NCBI RefSeq assembly: GCF_011455875.1
Contig: NZ_CP015031.1
Coordinates: 620,001 to 684,000 of the forward strand
Direction of reading: 5' to 3'
Source of the DNA: Basfia succiniciproducens
GTDB lineage: Bacteria > Pseudomonadota > Gammaproteobacteria > Enterobacterales > Pasteurellaceae
Length of the DNA stretch: 64,000 nucleotides
Shown: positions 45,778-54,195 of the stretch, piece after piece
Layout of the letters: each line of letters begins with the position of its first letter
How positions within the stretch are numbered: the first letter of the stretch is position 1
Position numbers and translations under genes: made by a program
The notes under the pieces: model-generated
The model's input: the letters and a program-made list of their open reading frames with translations, nothing else
What the model was told of the DNA's origin: nothing
Database searches by the model: none

Positions 45778-46646
45778 TATTCTTCCTCAGACATCAAATA
45801 ATTTAATAATTTTTGCGTTAATGTAATGTAATGCCCTTTAAATCTATGGCTGAAATTAATCAGATAATAGAGTTGATAGAGCGGTTTACGTTGCTGATAA
45901 CCCTTATCTAACGGATAAGTACGGTTATAATTATCGTAAAATTCTTGAGGGAACGGCTCAAACAGTTCGGTAAAGGCAAGATCGCATTCACGGTCTCCCC
46001 AATAGCAGGCAGGGTCGTAGGTGGTAACTTTACCTTTTACCAAACCACAGTTTTCAATCCATAAGTTACCATGTAACAAAGACGGTTTCGGTTTATGTTT
46101 CACCAATTTGCCGGCGGCCATGTCAATAATGGACTGAATATCGCCTAACTCAATACCTTTTTCTTTACAAATCTGTAGTTGCCAGCCGATACGCTGTTCG
46201 GCAAAAAAGGTTGCCCAATTGAGTTTCCATTCGTTAGGTTGATAAACCGGACCTAGCCAAGTATCGAAATCCAAACCGAATTTTTCAGAACTGTGTTGAG
46301 CGTGAAGTTGGGCAAGTTTGACACCAAATTCCCCCATAGTTTCAGCGGTAATCGGCTCCAGCGGCAAGGCTTCCAGAAGCAGAAAACTGTGGTTTTGCGA
46401 ACAACCTACGCCGTAGACTTGTGGTACGGGAATGGTATTCGTACGTGCAAGCAATTGGAGTTGATCCGCTTCTGCTCGAAACATTGAACGATAAGATTTT
46501 TCATCCAATTTAACGAAAACAGGCTGAATGCCGTCATTAATCAACCAAGCTTCATGCACTTCACCGCTATGAATTTTTTCTTTATCTTTGATGTTGTAAT
46601 AGGCACCAAATTGGTCTGCTAAGACTTGAGAAACTGATTTCCACAT
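45777..46646 (-). CDS. Fructosamine-kinase-family protein (YniA-like)
   Basis: A 289-residue protein of the fructosamine-3-kinase family, which phosphorylates sugar adducts on protein amines so that they fall off. The C-terminal DPACYWGDRECDLAF metal-binding motif is intact. The catalytic-loop motif, normally HGDLW, reads HGNLW: residue 194 is Asn (codon AAC). This could weaken or abolish transfer, or mark a variant subgroup. Cotranscribed with the yniC-like phosphatase. Confidence 0.85.
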   Translation of the reverse strand: MWKSVSQVLADQFGAYYNIKDKEKIHSGEVHEAWLINDGIQPVFVKLDEKSYRSMFRAEADQLQLLARTNTIPVPQVYGVGCSQNHSFLLLEALPLEPITAETMGEFGVKLAQLHAQHSSEKFGLDFDTWLGPVYQPNEWKLNWATFFAEQRIGWQLQICKEKGIELGDIQSIIDMAAGKLVKHKPKPSLLHGNLWIENCGLVKGKVTTYDPACYWGDRECDLAFTELFEPFPQEFYDNYNRTYPLDKGYQQRKPLYQLYYLINFSHRFKGHYITLTQKLLNYLMSEEE

Positions 46647-46804
46647 ACTTGCCCCCTAAATTTAACGACATTTAAGATTATCTTCATAATAGAGATAAAC
46701 AGGCAAAGAATCTGTGATATAGGTCAAAGAATTTAAAGTTGTTGAAATAAAAAACAAAAATGATATAACTCTATAACAATCAAATTATCAGTCAGGAGAA
46801 CGTT

Positions 46805-47455
46805 ATGAAGCTATATGTATATGAACATTGCCCGTTTTGTGTGCGTGCGAGAATGATATTCGGGCTTAAGAATTTACCTTTTGAGCCGGAAGTTTTATCA
46901 AATGATGACGAAGCAACGCCAACCTCGTTAGTCGGTAAAAAAGTGGTTCCTATTTTAGTGAAAGATGACGGCACGGCGATGCCGGAAAGTCTGGATATCG
47001 TAAAATATGTAGATGAAAATTTTGGCGATAAATTGCTGACGGAACAAATCCGCCCCGAATTGGAAGTGCAATTGAAACAAATCGGTAGCTACTATAATCA
47101 TTTGTTATTGCCGCGCTTTGTTAAACTGGGTTTGGCGGAATATAACACGCAAAGCGCATTGAATTATTTTATTCAAAAAAAGACTAAAAGTATCGGTGAT
47201 TTTGCAGAAAATCTGGCAAATACCCCGCAATATCTTGACAAATTAAACCGGGATTTAACTTTATTGGACAATTTGATTCTGGCGCAGGATAAAGTAAACG
47301 GTGAGCAGCTTTCTGTTGAAGATATTATCTTATTCCCGATGCTGCGTAATTTAACTTGTGTGAAAGGCGTGATTTTTCCAACCCGCGTTAAAAATTATGT
47401 GGATTGTATGGCGAAAATGAGCAAGATTGATCTTTTTTACGGGAATGCAGTTTAA
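46805..47455 (+). CDS. grxB: Glutaredoxin 2
   Basis: GST-like glutaredoxin, 216 residues (E. coli 215). The redox pair is Cys9-Pro-Phe-Cys12, followed by RARMIFGLKNLPFE as in E. coli Grx2, and VPIL…MPESLDIV forms the cis-Pro/glutathione site. Acts as a glutathione-dependent disulfide reductase in the cytoplasm. Own promoter region upstream. Confidence 0.94.
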   Translation: MKLYVYEHCPFCVRARMIFGLKNLPFEPEVLSNDDEATPTSLVGKKVVPILVKDDGTAMPESLDIVKYVDENFGDKLLTEQIRPELEVQLKQIGSYYNHLLLPRFVKLGLAEYNTQSALNYFIQKKTKSIGDFAENLANTPQYLDKLNRDLTLLDNLILAQDKVNGEQLSVEDIILFPMLRNLTCVKGVIFPTRVKNYVDCMAKMSKIDLFYGNAV

Positions 47456-47515
47456 TTAGTTGCCGGTTAGCAACGGACTCTCACATTACAACTTTCAAAA
47501 AATCGTGCTAAAATA

Positions 47516-47579
47516 ACCGCACTTTTACTGTACATGGTAGGTACAAAGCAAAAGTGCGGTGCATTTTCGCACCTTTTTT
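47516..47579 (+). promoter_or_regulatory. Candidate attenuator or terminator in the grxB-thrS gap
   Basis: ACCGCACTTTT (47516-47526) can pair with AAAAGTGCGGT (47550-47560). The last bases of that arm also begin a second stem GGTGC (47558-47562) / GCACC (47569-47573) followed by six T. The two folds are mutually exclusive. It may simply end grxB, or it may attenuate thrS. Confidence 0.45.
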
Positions 47580-47637
47580 ATTTATTCATAAGCACAAGTC
47601 ATCTTTCGTATGGATGACCACTGTATAAGGATTTAAC

Positions 47638-49569
47638 ATGCCAATTATTACTTTACCCGACGGTTCACAACGTCAATTCGATAATCCCGTATCCGTTCTG
47701 GAAGTCGCTCAATCAATCGGTGCAGGCCTGGCCAAAGCCACTATTGCCGGCCGTGTCAACGGCGAACGCCGTGATGCCTGCGATATGATTACTGAAGACA
47801 GCACACTTGAAATCATCACTGCAAAAGACGAAGACGGTCTGGAAATTATCCGCCATTCCTGCGCGCACTTGCTTGGTCACGCGATTAAACAACTTTTCCC
47901 CGATGTAAAAATGGCTATCGGTCCGACTATCGATAACGGTTTTTATTATGACGTGGATTTAGAGCACTCATTAAGCCAGGAAGATTTGGATGCCTTGGAA
48001 AAACGCATGCTGGAACTGGCGAAAACGAATTACGACGTAGTGAAACGACGTGTAAGCTGGCAGGAAGCTCGCGATACTTTTGAAAAACGCGGCGAGCCGT
48101 ACAAAATGGCGATTTTAGACGAAAATATTGCGAAAGACGATCACCCGGCGTTGTATCATCATGAAGAATATATCGATATGTGTCGCGGTCCGCACGTACC
48201 AAATATGCGTTTCTGCCATCATTTCAAACTGCAAAAAGTGGCAGGCGCATACTGGCGCGGCGACAGCAAAAATAAAATGTTGCAACGCGTTTACGGTACC
48301 GCTTGGGCGGATAAAAAACAATTAAACGAATATTTAACCCGTTTGGAAGAAGCGGCAAAACGCGACCACCGCAAAATCGGTAAGGCTCTAGATCTTTACC
48401 ACATGCAGGAAGAAGCGCCGGGTATGGTATTCTGGCACAATGACGGCTGGACGATTTTCCGTGAATTGGAAACCTTTGTGCGCACCAAATTAAAAGAATA
48501 CGATTATCAGGAAGTTAAAGGTCCGTTTATGATGGACCGCGTGCTTTGGGAAAAAACCGGTCACTGGCAAAATTACGGCGATTTGATGTTCACCACGCAA
48601 TCTGAAAACCGCGAATACGCCATTAAACCGATGAACTGTCCGGGCCACGTACAAATTTTCAATCAAGGCTTAAAATCATACCGTGATTTACCGATTCGTA
48701 TGGCGGAATTCGGTTCCTGCCACCGTAACGAACCGTCCGGTTCTCTGCACGGTTTAATGCGCGTACGCGGTTTTACTCAGGATGACGCCCATATTTTCTG
48801 TACCGAAGACCAAATCGAAAGTGAAGTGACTTCATGTATCCGCATGGTTTACGATATTTACAGTACTTTCGGCTTCACTAATATTGCGGTGAAACTTTCT
48901 ACCCGTCCGGAAAACCGTATCGGTGACGATGCGATGTGGGACCGTGCGGAACAGGGCTTAGCCAACGCATTGGCCCACAACGGTTTGCAATATGAAATAC
49001 AGGAAGGTGAAGGTGCGTTCTACGGTCCGAAAATCGAGTTTGCATTGCGCGACTGTTTAGACCGTGAATGGCAATGCGGTACGGTACAGTTAGACTTCGC
49101 CTTACCGGGTCGCTTAAACGCCTCTTACGTAGCGGAAGATAACGACCGCCGTACACCGGTAATGATTCACCGCGCAATTTTAGGTTCGATTGAACGTTTC
49201 ATCGGTATCATCACCGAAGAATACGCCGGTTTCTTCCCAAGCTGGCTGGCGCCGGTGCAGGCAGTAGTGATGAATATCACCGACAGCCAGGCGGAATACG
49301 TACAAAAAGTTACAAAAACCTTATCCGATGCCGGTTTACGCGTGAAATCGGATTTACGTAACGAAAAAGTAGGCTTCAAAGTCCGCGAACATACTTTACG
49401 CCGCGTACCTTATATGCTGGTTTGCGGTGACAAAGAAATCAGTGAGGGTAAAGTTTCGGTACGTACCCGCAGAGGTGCGGATTTAGGCACTTACAGAGTA
49501 GAGGAATTTGTAGAAATTCTGAAAAATCAAGTAAGATCAAGAGAATTGAAATTGCTTGGTGAAGAGTAG
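47638..49569 (+). CDS. thrS: Threonyl-tRNA synthetase
   Basis: Class II synthetase, 643 residues (E. coli 642). Domain order: TGS domain (1 to ~60), editing domain with [10 protein letters not shown] near 73-82, catalytic core with motif 2 ([20 protein letters not shown]) and motif 3 ([13 protein letters not shown]), and an anticodon-binding C-terminus. In E. coli thrS directly precedes infC; here the type I restriction island lies between them. Confidence 0.97.
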   Translation: MPIITLPDGSQRQFDNPVSVLEVAQSIGAGLAKATIAGRVNGERRDACDMITEDSTLEIITAKDEDGLEIIRHSCAHLLGHAIKQLFPDVKMAIGPTIDNGFYYDVDLEHSLSQEDLDALEKRMLELAKTNYDVVKRRVSWQEARDTFEKRGEPYKMAILDENIAKDDHPALYHHEEYIDMCRGPHVPNMRFCHHFKLQKVAGAYWRGDSKNKMLQRVYGTAWADKKQLNEYLTRLEEAAKRDHRKIGKALDLYHMQEEAPGMVFWHNDGWTIFRELETFVRTKLKEYDYQEVKGPFMMDRVLWEKTGHWQNYGDLMFTTQSENREYAIKPMNCPGHVQIFNQGLKSYRDLPIRMAEFGSCHRNEPSGSLHGLMRVRGFTQDDAHIFCTEDQIESEVTSCIRMVYDIYSTFGFTNIAVKLSTRPENRIGDDAMWDRAEQGLANALAHNGLQYEIQEGEGAFYGPKIEFALRDCLDREWQCGTVQLDFALPGRLNASYVAEDNDRRTPVMIHRAILGSIERFIGIITEEYAGFFPSWLAPVQAVVMNITDSQAEYVQKVTKTLSDAGLRVKSDLRNEKVGFKVREHTLRRVPYMLVCGDKEISEGKVSVRTRRGADLGTYRVEEFVEILKNQVRSRELKLLGEE

Positions 49570-49600
49570 TTAATCGCTTTGAAATAAATTGAATTTATAT

Positions 49601-49634
49601 ATACGCTCAAATTTCGGTTTGAGCGTATTTTTTT
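49601..49634 (+). terminator. Terminator after thrS
   Basis: ATACGCTCAA (49601-49610) / TTGAGCGTAT (49619-49628) with an 8-nt loop and a T run to 49634. Confidence 0.88.
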
Positions 49635-49658
49635 ATATAATCACCTTTATTTCAACCA

Positions 49659-49727
49659 TTTTACTGATGTCAGTAAAACAGTTCATACTAAATATTCAAA
49701 CCATATCGAGCATATTCTCGATATGGT
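49659..49727. promoter_or_regulatory. Two palindromes in the hsdM promoter region
   Basis: TTTTACTGA (49659-49667) / TCAGTAAAA (49670-49678) and ACCATATCGAG (49700-49710) / CTCGATATGGT (49717-49727) are perfect inverted repeats just upstream of hsdM. Neither has a T run, so operator sites for an unidentified regulator are more likely than terminators. Confidence 0.6.
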
Positions 49728-49750
49728 CGAAATATATACAAGGATAACCA

Positions 49751-51268
49751 ATGACCACTCAAATTAACCAAGACGATATTAATAAAGCCCTTTGGTCTGC
49801 TTGCGATACATTCCGCGGCACAATCAGTGCCGATACCTACAAAGATTTCATCTTAACGATGCTGTTTTTAAAGTACATTTCTGATGTATGGCAGGATCAC
49901 TACAACGCTTATCAAACCGAATATGGCAATGAGCCCGAGTTAATTGCAGAGATGATGAAGCAAGAGCGTTTTGTATTACCCCCGCAAGCGAATTTCTATC
50001 ACCTATATGAAAGACGTTTTGAAGCGGGTAATGGCGAGCGAATCGATCAGGCATTACACGCCATCGAAGAAGCGAACGGTACCAAGCTGAAAGACGCGGG
50101 TAAAAGCGTGTTCCAAGACATTTCTTTTAACACCGATAAATTGGGTGAAGAAAAGCAAAAAAATACTATTTTGCGTGAGCTATTAGAAGATTTTGCCAAA
50201 CCTGAACTTGACCTAAAACCAAGCCGAGTAGGAACGTTGGATATTATCGGTAATGCCTACGAATTTCTGATTAAAAACTTTGCCGCAAGTGGCGGGCAAA
50301 AAGCCGGCGAATTTTATACCCCGCCCGAAGTATCGGATTTAATCGCCGAACTGTTAGAACCCAAAGCGGGCGATAGTATTTGCGACCCTGCTTGCGGTTC
50401 CGCTTCATTATTGATGAAGTGCGGTCGCAAAGTGGTGCAAAATTATCAAAGTAAAAATTATGCCCTATACGGACAGGAGGCGATTGGTTCTACTTGGTCA
50501 TTGGCGAAAATGAATATGTTTTTGCACGGCGAAGATAATCATAAAATCGAATGGGGTGATACGATCCGCAATCCGAAATTATTGGATAACAACGGACAAC
50601 TGATTAAGTTTGATGTTGTCACCGCCAACCCGCCGTTTTCATTGGATAAATGGGGCTATGATGATGTGAAGCAAGATCGCTTCCAACGCTTTGCACGCGG
50701 ATTACCGCCGAAAACCAAAGGGGACTATGCTTTTATCTCGCATATGATCGAAACCCTAAAAGAGCACACCGGGCGAATGGGCGTGGTGGTTCCGCACGGG
50801 GTATTATTCCGTGGCGCGGCGGAAGGCAAAATCCGTCAAAAATTGATTGAAGAAAATCTGCTAGATGCAGTAATCGGCTTACCTGAAAAACTGTTCTACG
50901 GCACAGGTATCCCCGCAGCCATTTTAGTCTTCCGCAAAGATAAAAGCGATGATTCGGTATTATTTATCGACGCAAGCCGAGAGTTTAAAGCAGGCAAAAA
51001 CCAAAATACCCTAACCCCTGAAAATATTGACAAAATCGCCCAAACCTACCGCACCCGACAAGCGGTCGAAAAATATGCGTATCTTGCAAATTTAGCTGAA
51101 ATTCAGGAAAACGACTTCAACCTAAATATCCCACGCTATGTAGATACCTTTGAAGCCGAGCAACCCATCGACTTAAATGCCGTGCGTGCCGAACGAGTGC
51201 AACTACAGCAACAACTGGCGGAATTAGAAACCAAAATGGCAGGTTATTTGAAAGAGTTAGGGTATTGA
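49751..51268 (+). CDS. hsdM: Type I restriction-modification methyltransferase subunit HsdM
   Basis: N6-adenine methyltransferase of a type I system, 505 residues. The N-terminal HsdM helical domain (ALWSACDTFRGTIS) is followed by GEFYTPPEV from residue 186, the SAM-binding DPACGSASLL near 213, and the catalytic NPPF at 293-296. AAGGA precedes the ATG. An uptake word lies inside at 50417. All essential motifs are intact. Confidence 0.96.
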   Translation: MTTQINQDDINKALWSACDTFRGTISADTYKDFILTMLFLKYISDVWQDHYNAYQTEYGNEPELIAEMMKQERFVLPPQANFYHLYERRFEAGNGERIDQALHAIEEANGTKLKDAGKSVFQDISFNTDKLGEEKQKNTILRELLEDFAKPELDLKPSRVGTLDIIGNAYEFLIKNFAASGGQKAGEFYTPPEVSDLIAELLEPKAGDSICDPACGSASLLMKCGRKVVQNYQSKNYALYGQEAIGSTWSLAKMNMFLHGEDNHKIEWGDTIRNPKLLDNNGQLIKFDVVTANPPFSLDKWGYDDVKQDRFQRFARGLPPKTKGDYAFISHMIETLKEHTGRMGVVVPHGVLFRGAAEGKIRQKLIEENLLDAVIGLPEKLFYGTGIPAAILVFRKDKSDDSVLFIDASREFKAGKNQNTLTPENIDKIAQTYRTRQAVEKYAYLANLAEIQENDFNLNIPRYVDTFEAEQPIDLNAVRAERVQLQQQLAELETKMAGYLKELGY

Positions 51269-51285
51269 TAACTGTATAAACACAC

Positions 51286-51412
51286 AACAAGTTCCCGACG
51301 TCGGGAACTTGTTTAATGACGAATATCCTATATAAATATACAACATATGTCTGGCGTCGAGCATATGTTCATAAAATAATCTAAACGTAGGGCGGGATTT
51401 ATCCCGCCGACC
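51286..51412. repeat. Cluster of three palindromes between hsdM and hsdS
   Basis: First, a perfect 28-bp palindrome with no loop, 51286-51313, centred on GACGTC. Second, AACATATG (51342-51349) / CATATGTT (51362-51369). Third, a GTAGGG-type element, GGCGGGAT (51391-51398) / ATCCCGCC (51401-51408), of the same class as those in mod. Together they fill most of the 204-bp gap. Confidence 0.75.
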
Positions 51413-51472
51413 AAGCAATAAATAACAAGCGGTTAAATTAACCAAAAATTTTGCAAATTAGGAAATAAGAAT

Positions 51473-52597
51473 ATGAGTAAGTTGCTGAGTGGGTGGAAAT
51501 TTGAACTATTGGATAATTTAGCTATTAGAGGAAGTGGGCATACACCTAGCAAAAGCGTAAAAGAGTATTGGAATGGAGGTATAAAATGGATATCTTTGGC
51601 TGACAGTTCAAAATTAGATAAAGGTCTCATTTTTGAAACTGATAAAAAAATTTCAGAGCTAGGTATAAAAAATTCATCTGCCGTTTTACATAGCGAAGGA
51701 ACTGTTGTTTTATCAAGAGACGCCGGAGTTGGTAAAAGTGCAATAATGGCTGAAAGTATGGCTGTTAGCCAACATTTTATAACTTGGACTTGTGATGATA
51801 TTAAGTTAAATAATTGGTTTTTATATTACACCTTACAAAATCGTAAGAGAGAGTTTGAAACACAAGCAGTTGGTTCAACAATCAAAACGATTGGGTTACC
51901 TTATTTCAAGAAATTAAAGATAAAATGTCCCCCGATAAATGAGCAACGAAAAATCGCTGAAACACTTTCAACGTGGGATAACGCAATTCAAGCTACAGAA
52001 TCTCTAATTACCAATAGCCAACAACAGAAAAAAGCATTAATGCAGATGTTGTTAAGTGGTGAGAAAAGAGTTGGGGGATTTAGTGAGGAGTGGATACAAG
52101 CCAAATTACAGGAATTAGCCAAGATTTCAAAAGGGGCTCAATTAAATAAAGATACTCTTGCAGAAATTGGAATGTATCCAGTTATCAATGGAGGTATTGA
52201 TCCGTCAGGATACACTGATAAATTTAATAGTGTTAAAGATACAATAACCATAAGTGAAGGTGGAAATTCTTGTGGCTATATCGCTTTTCAAAAGCAAGAT
52301 TTTTGGTGTGGCGGGCATTGCTATACCTTGAATGATGTAAAAATTGATGTTTCTTTTTTATACCAGTTATTAAAAGCTAATGAAGAAAGTATAATGCGAT
52401 TAAGAGTTGGTAGTGGATTACCAAATATACAGAAGAAATCATTAGAGAATTTTGTTTTACGTTACCCGCAAAATAAAGAAGAACAACAAAAAATCGCCGA
52501 AATTCTAACAGCAGCAGATCAAGAGATCGAAACATTGCAACAAAAATTAGAATGTTTGAAGTTGGAAAAACAGGCGTTGATGCAGAGATTGTTGTAA
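51473..52597 (+). CDS. hsdS: Type I specificity subunit HsdS
   Basis: Chooses the target sequence for the type I enzyme. 374 residues with two recognition domains (about 1-150 and 200-325), each followed by a conserved helical spacer: PPINEQRKIAETLSTWD near 158-174 and EEQQKIAEILTAADQEIE near 339-356, both ending in a QKKALMQ/EKQALMQ motif. The recognition parts are very AT-rich. Both halves are complete, so a bipartite target is expected. Confidence 0.94.
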   Translation: MSKLLSGWKFELLDNLAIRGSGHTPSKSVKEYWNGGIKWISLADSSKLDKGLIFETDKKISELGIKNSSAVLHSEGTVVLSRDAGVGKSAIMAESMAVSQHFITWTCDDIKLNNWFLYYTLQNRKREFETQAVGSTIKTIGLPYFKKLKIKCPPINEQRKIAETLSTWDNAIQATESLITNSQQQKKALMQMLLSGEKRVGGFSEEWIQAKLQELAKISKGAQLNKDTLAEIGMYPVINGGIDPSGYTDKFNSVKDTITISEGGNSCGYIAFQKQDFWCGGHCYTLNDVKIDVSFLYQLLKANEESIMRLRVGSGLPNIQKKSLENFVLRYPQNKEEQQKIAEILTAADQEIETLQQKLECLKLEKQALMQRLL

Positions 52598-52634
52598 AAT
52601 CATCCGAATAACTATTCGTATAATAAGGAAAACT

Positions 52635-53663
52635 ATGAAAGCGACGATTACATTTTATAAAATTGATAAATGTGGGATGTATGATAGATCTAATACTAAA
52701 TTAGTATTTTTAGGTGTTAAAGATATGCTTCAAGATCTATCTAATTGGGCTATAGGTAAAGAATTAGCTGAGACTGATGTTTTTAAAAAGGATAGTAGTT
52801 TTGAAGAAAATACCTATCTAGCTGATATCCAGAGCAGTGTTGATTCAACGATTCTTGTTACTTGGAACCAACTACCTTATACAGCAGCTGGAGTATTATC
52901 TTTACCAAATAAGGCTAAAGTTGGAGAAATTCGGAATGCTTATGAAAACCCTTTAGAAAAAGACTCTATTCCTGGATATCCGACATATTTTGGGTTTATT
53001 CCGTCATTGAATGTGTTTGCTACTATTTGCTTTAATACCACTGTAAATGGAAGGGCTGCAATGGAAAATTACATAAAGCATTTTATGAAATATTTTTCAA
53101 GTTATATTGTAGCTACATTTGATGATAGTACGAATACTAAAAATATAGAAGGATATAAGAATATAAGTGATGATGAAGGAAAAATATATCAATATCCACC
53201 ATCATTTCAATCTAGATTGTATCCTAAAGAACAAGAAATAAAATTATTAAAAAGTAGGGCTTTTGAAGTTAAAAAAATAACTAAAAAAGCGTCGCTAACT
53301 TACAATAATGAATTATCTAAATCTTGGTATCAAAATATAATGAGTTTTATAGGTATGTCTCAATCAAAACCTGCTCATAGTGAAAAGTTTTCTGTAAAAA
53401 CAGAAATATCTATAAATAATGGAATGACAGAAAATGAAGTCCAAGAGCTTTATAATAATTGGTGCCAAGATGATCAAAAGGATCTGGTTGATTATGGTTT
53501 GTCAATAGGTGATAAATTATTTTGGTTTAGTAAGTCCATTGCCAAAGATGATTTTGAGTTAGAACTATCATTCAATGCTCAAAATTCATTTGAGAATATA
53601 TCCAAATTATTATCGGAGCTTGACAAAAATAGAAAACATATTTTGTCAATAATGAACGAATGA
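52635..53663 (+). CDS. Unrecognised protein inside the hsd operon (342 aa)
   Basis: A 342-residue predicted soluble protein without signal peptide or membrane helix. I recognise no family. It begins MKATITFYKIDKCG, has an aromatic-rich N-terminal half (W-N-Q-L-P-Y near 76, GYPTYFGFIPS near 113) and a more charged C-terminal half. AAGGA precedes the ATG. The gene is strikingly AT-rich compared with hsdM and hsdR. Its stop overlaps the start of the membrane-protein gene (ATGA), so the two form a coupled pair. A sensor or regulator for that partner is a plausible but untested role. Confidence 0.8.
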   Translation: MKATITFYKIDKCGMYDRSNTKLVFLGVKDMLQDLSNWAIGKELAETDVFKKDSSFEENTYLADIQSSVDSTILVTWNQLPYTAAGVLSLPNKAKVGEIRNAYENPLEKDSIPGYPTYFGFIPSLNVFATICFNTTVNGRAAMENYIKHFMKYFSSYIVATFDDSTNTKNIEGYKNISDDEGKIYQYPPSFQSRLYPKEQEIKLLKSRAFEVKKITKKASLTYNNELSKSWYQNIMSFIGMSQSKPAHSEKFSVKTEISINNGMTENEVQELYNNWCQDDQKDLVDYGLSIGDKLFWFSKSIAKDDFELELSFNAQNSFENISKLLSELDKNRKHILSIMNE

Positions 53664-54178
53664 TTATATATGATAAAGTTATTTTAATAGTATCATTGGT
53701 ACTTGGAGTAATTTTAGGTTACTTTTTTGGAGATAATATTAGATTTTCAGAACAGTGGCCTTTATATGAGGCGCTACGCACAACCGCATCAATTATTTTT
53801 GCAGTGGTTGGAGCGTGGTTAGCTATTATTTACCCAGAAAAACTTAAAGCACCATTTAGAGATAAATATCAGAGTATTATGAGTTCTGATACTAGATTTA
53901 GTAGCTTGTTTTCCCCTATTGCCAATTCAACAATCATTTTATCTTGTGTTCTAGTTATTGGAATTATCAGTCCCATTGCTAAGCAAATAAGTATATTTAT
54001 TGAATATAAAGGTATTATGCGTTCTATTAGCTTTGGATTATTATGTTGCTTGACTATTTGGCAAGTTTGTACTGTCTTTATTACATTAATTCCAGCAGAT
54101 CTTTTAAAAAACAAATCTGATATTGAAATTGCAAGGCAGAACAATATAGAGCATTTAATGGGTAAACGAAAAGAATAA
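53660..54178 (+). CDS. Four-helix membrane protein inside the hsd operon (172 aa)
   Basis: A 172-residue protein with four predicted membrane helices at about 6-24, 43-59, 90-113 and 123-145 and a charged C-terminal tail (KNKSDIEIARQNNIEHLMGKRKE region). No family recognised. Its ATG overlaps the stop of the 342-residue gene and lacks its own ribosome site, so translation is probably coupled. It sits 17 bp before hsdR. The combination of a soluble partner and a small polytopic protein resembles the layout of membrane-acting phage-exclusion pairs, which is analogy only. Confidence 0.8.
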   Translation: MIIYDKVILIVSLVLGVILGYFFGDNIRFSEQWPLYEALRTTASIIFAVVGAWLAIIYPEKLKAPFRDKYQSIMSSDTRFSSLFSPIANSTIILSCVLVIGIISPIAKQISIFIEYKGIMRSISFGLLCCLTIWQVCTVFITLIPADLLKNKSDIEIARQNNIEHLMGKRKE

Positions 54179-54195
54179 TTAAATTAAGGAAACCT

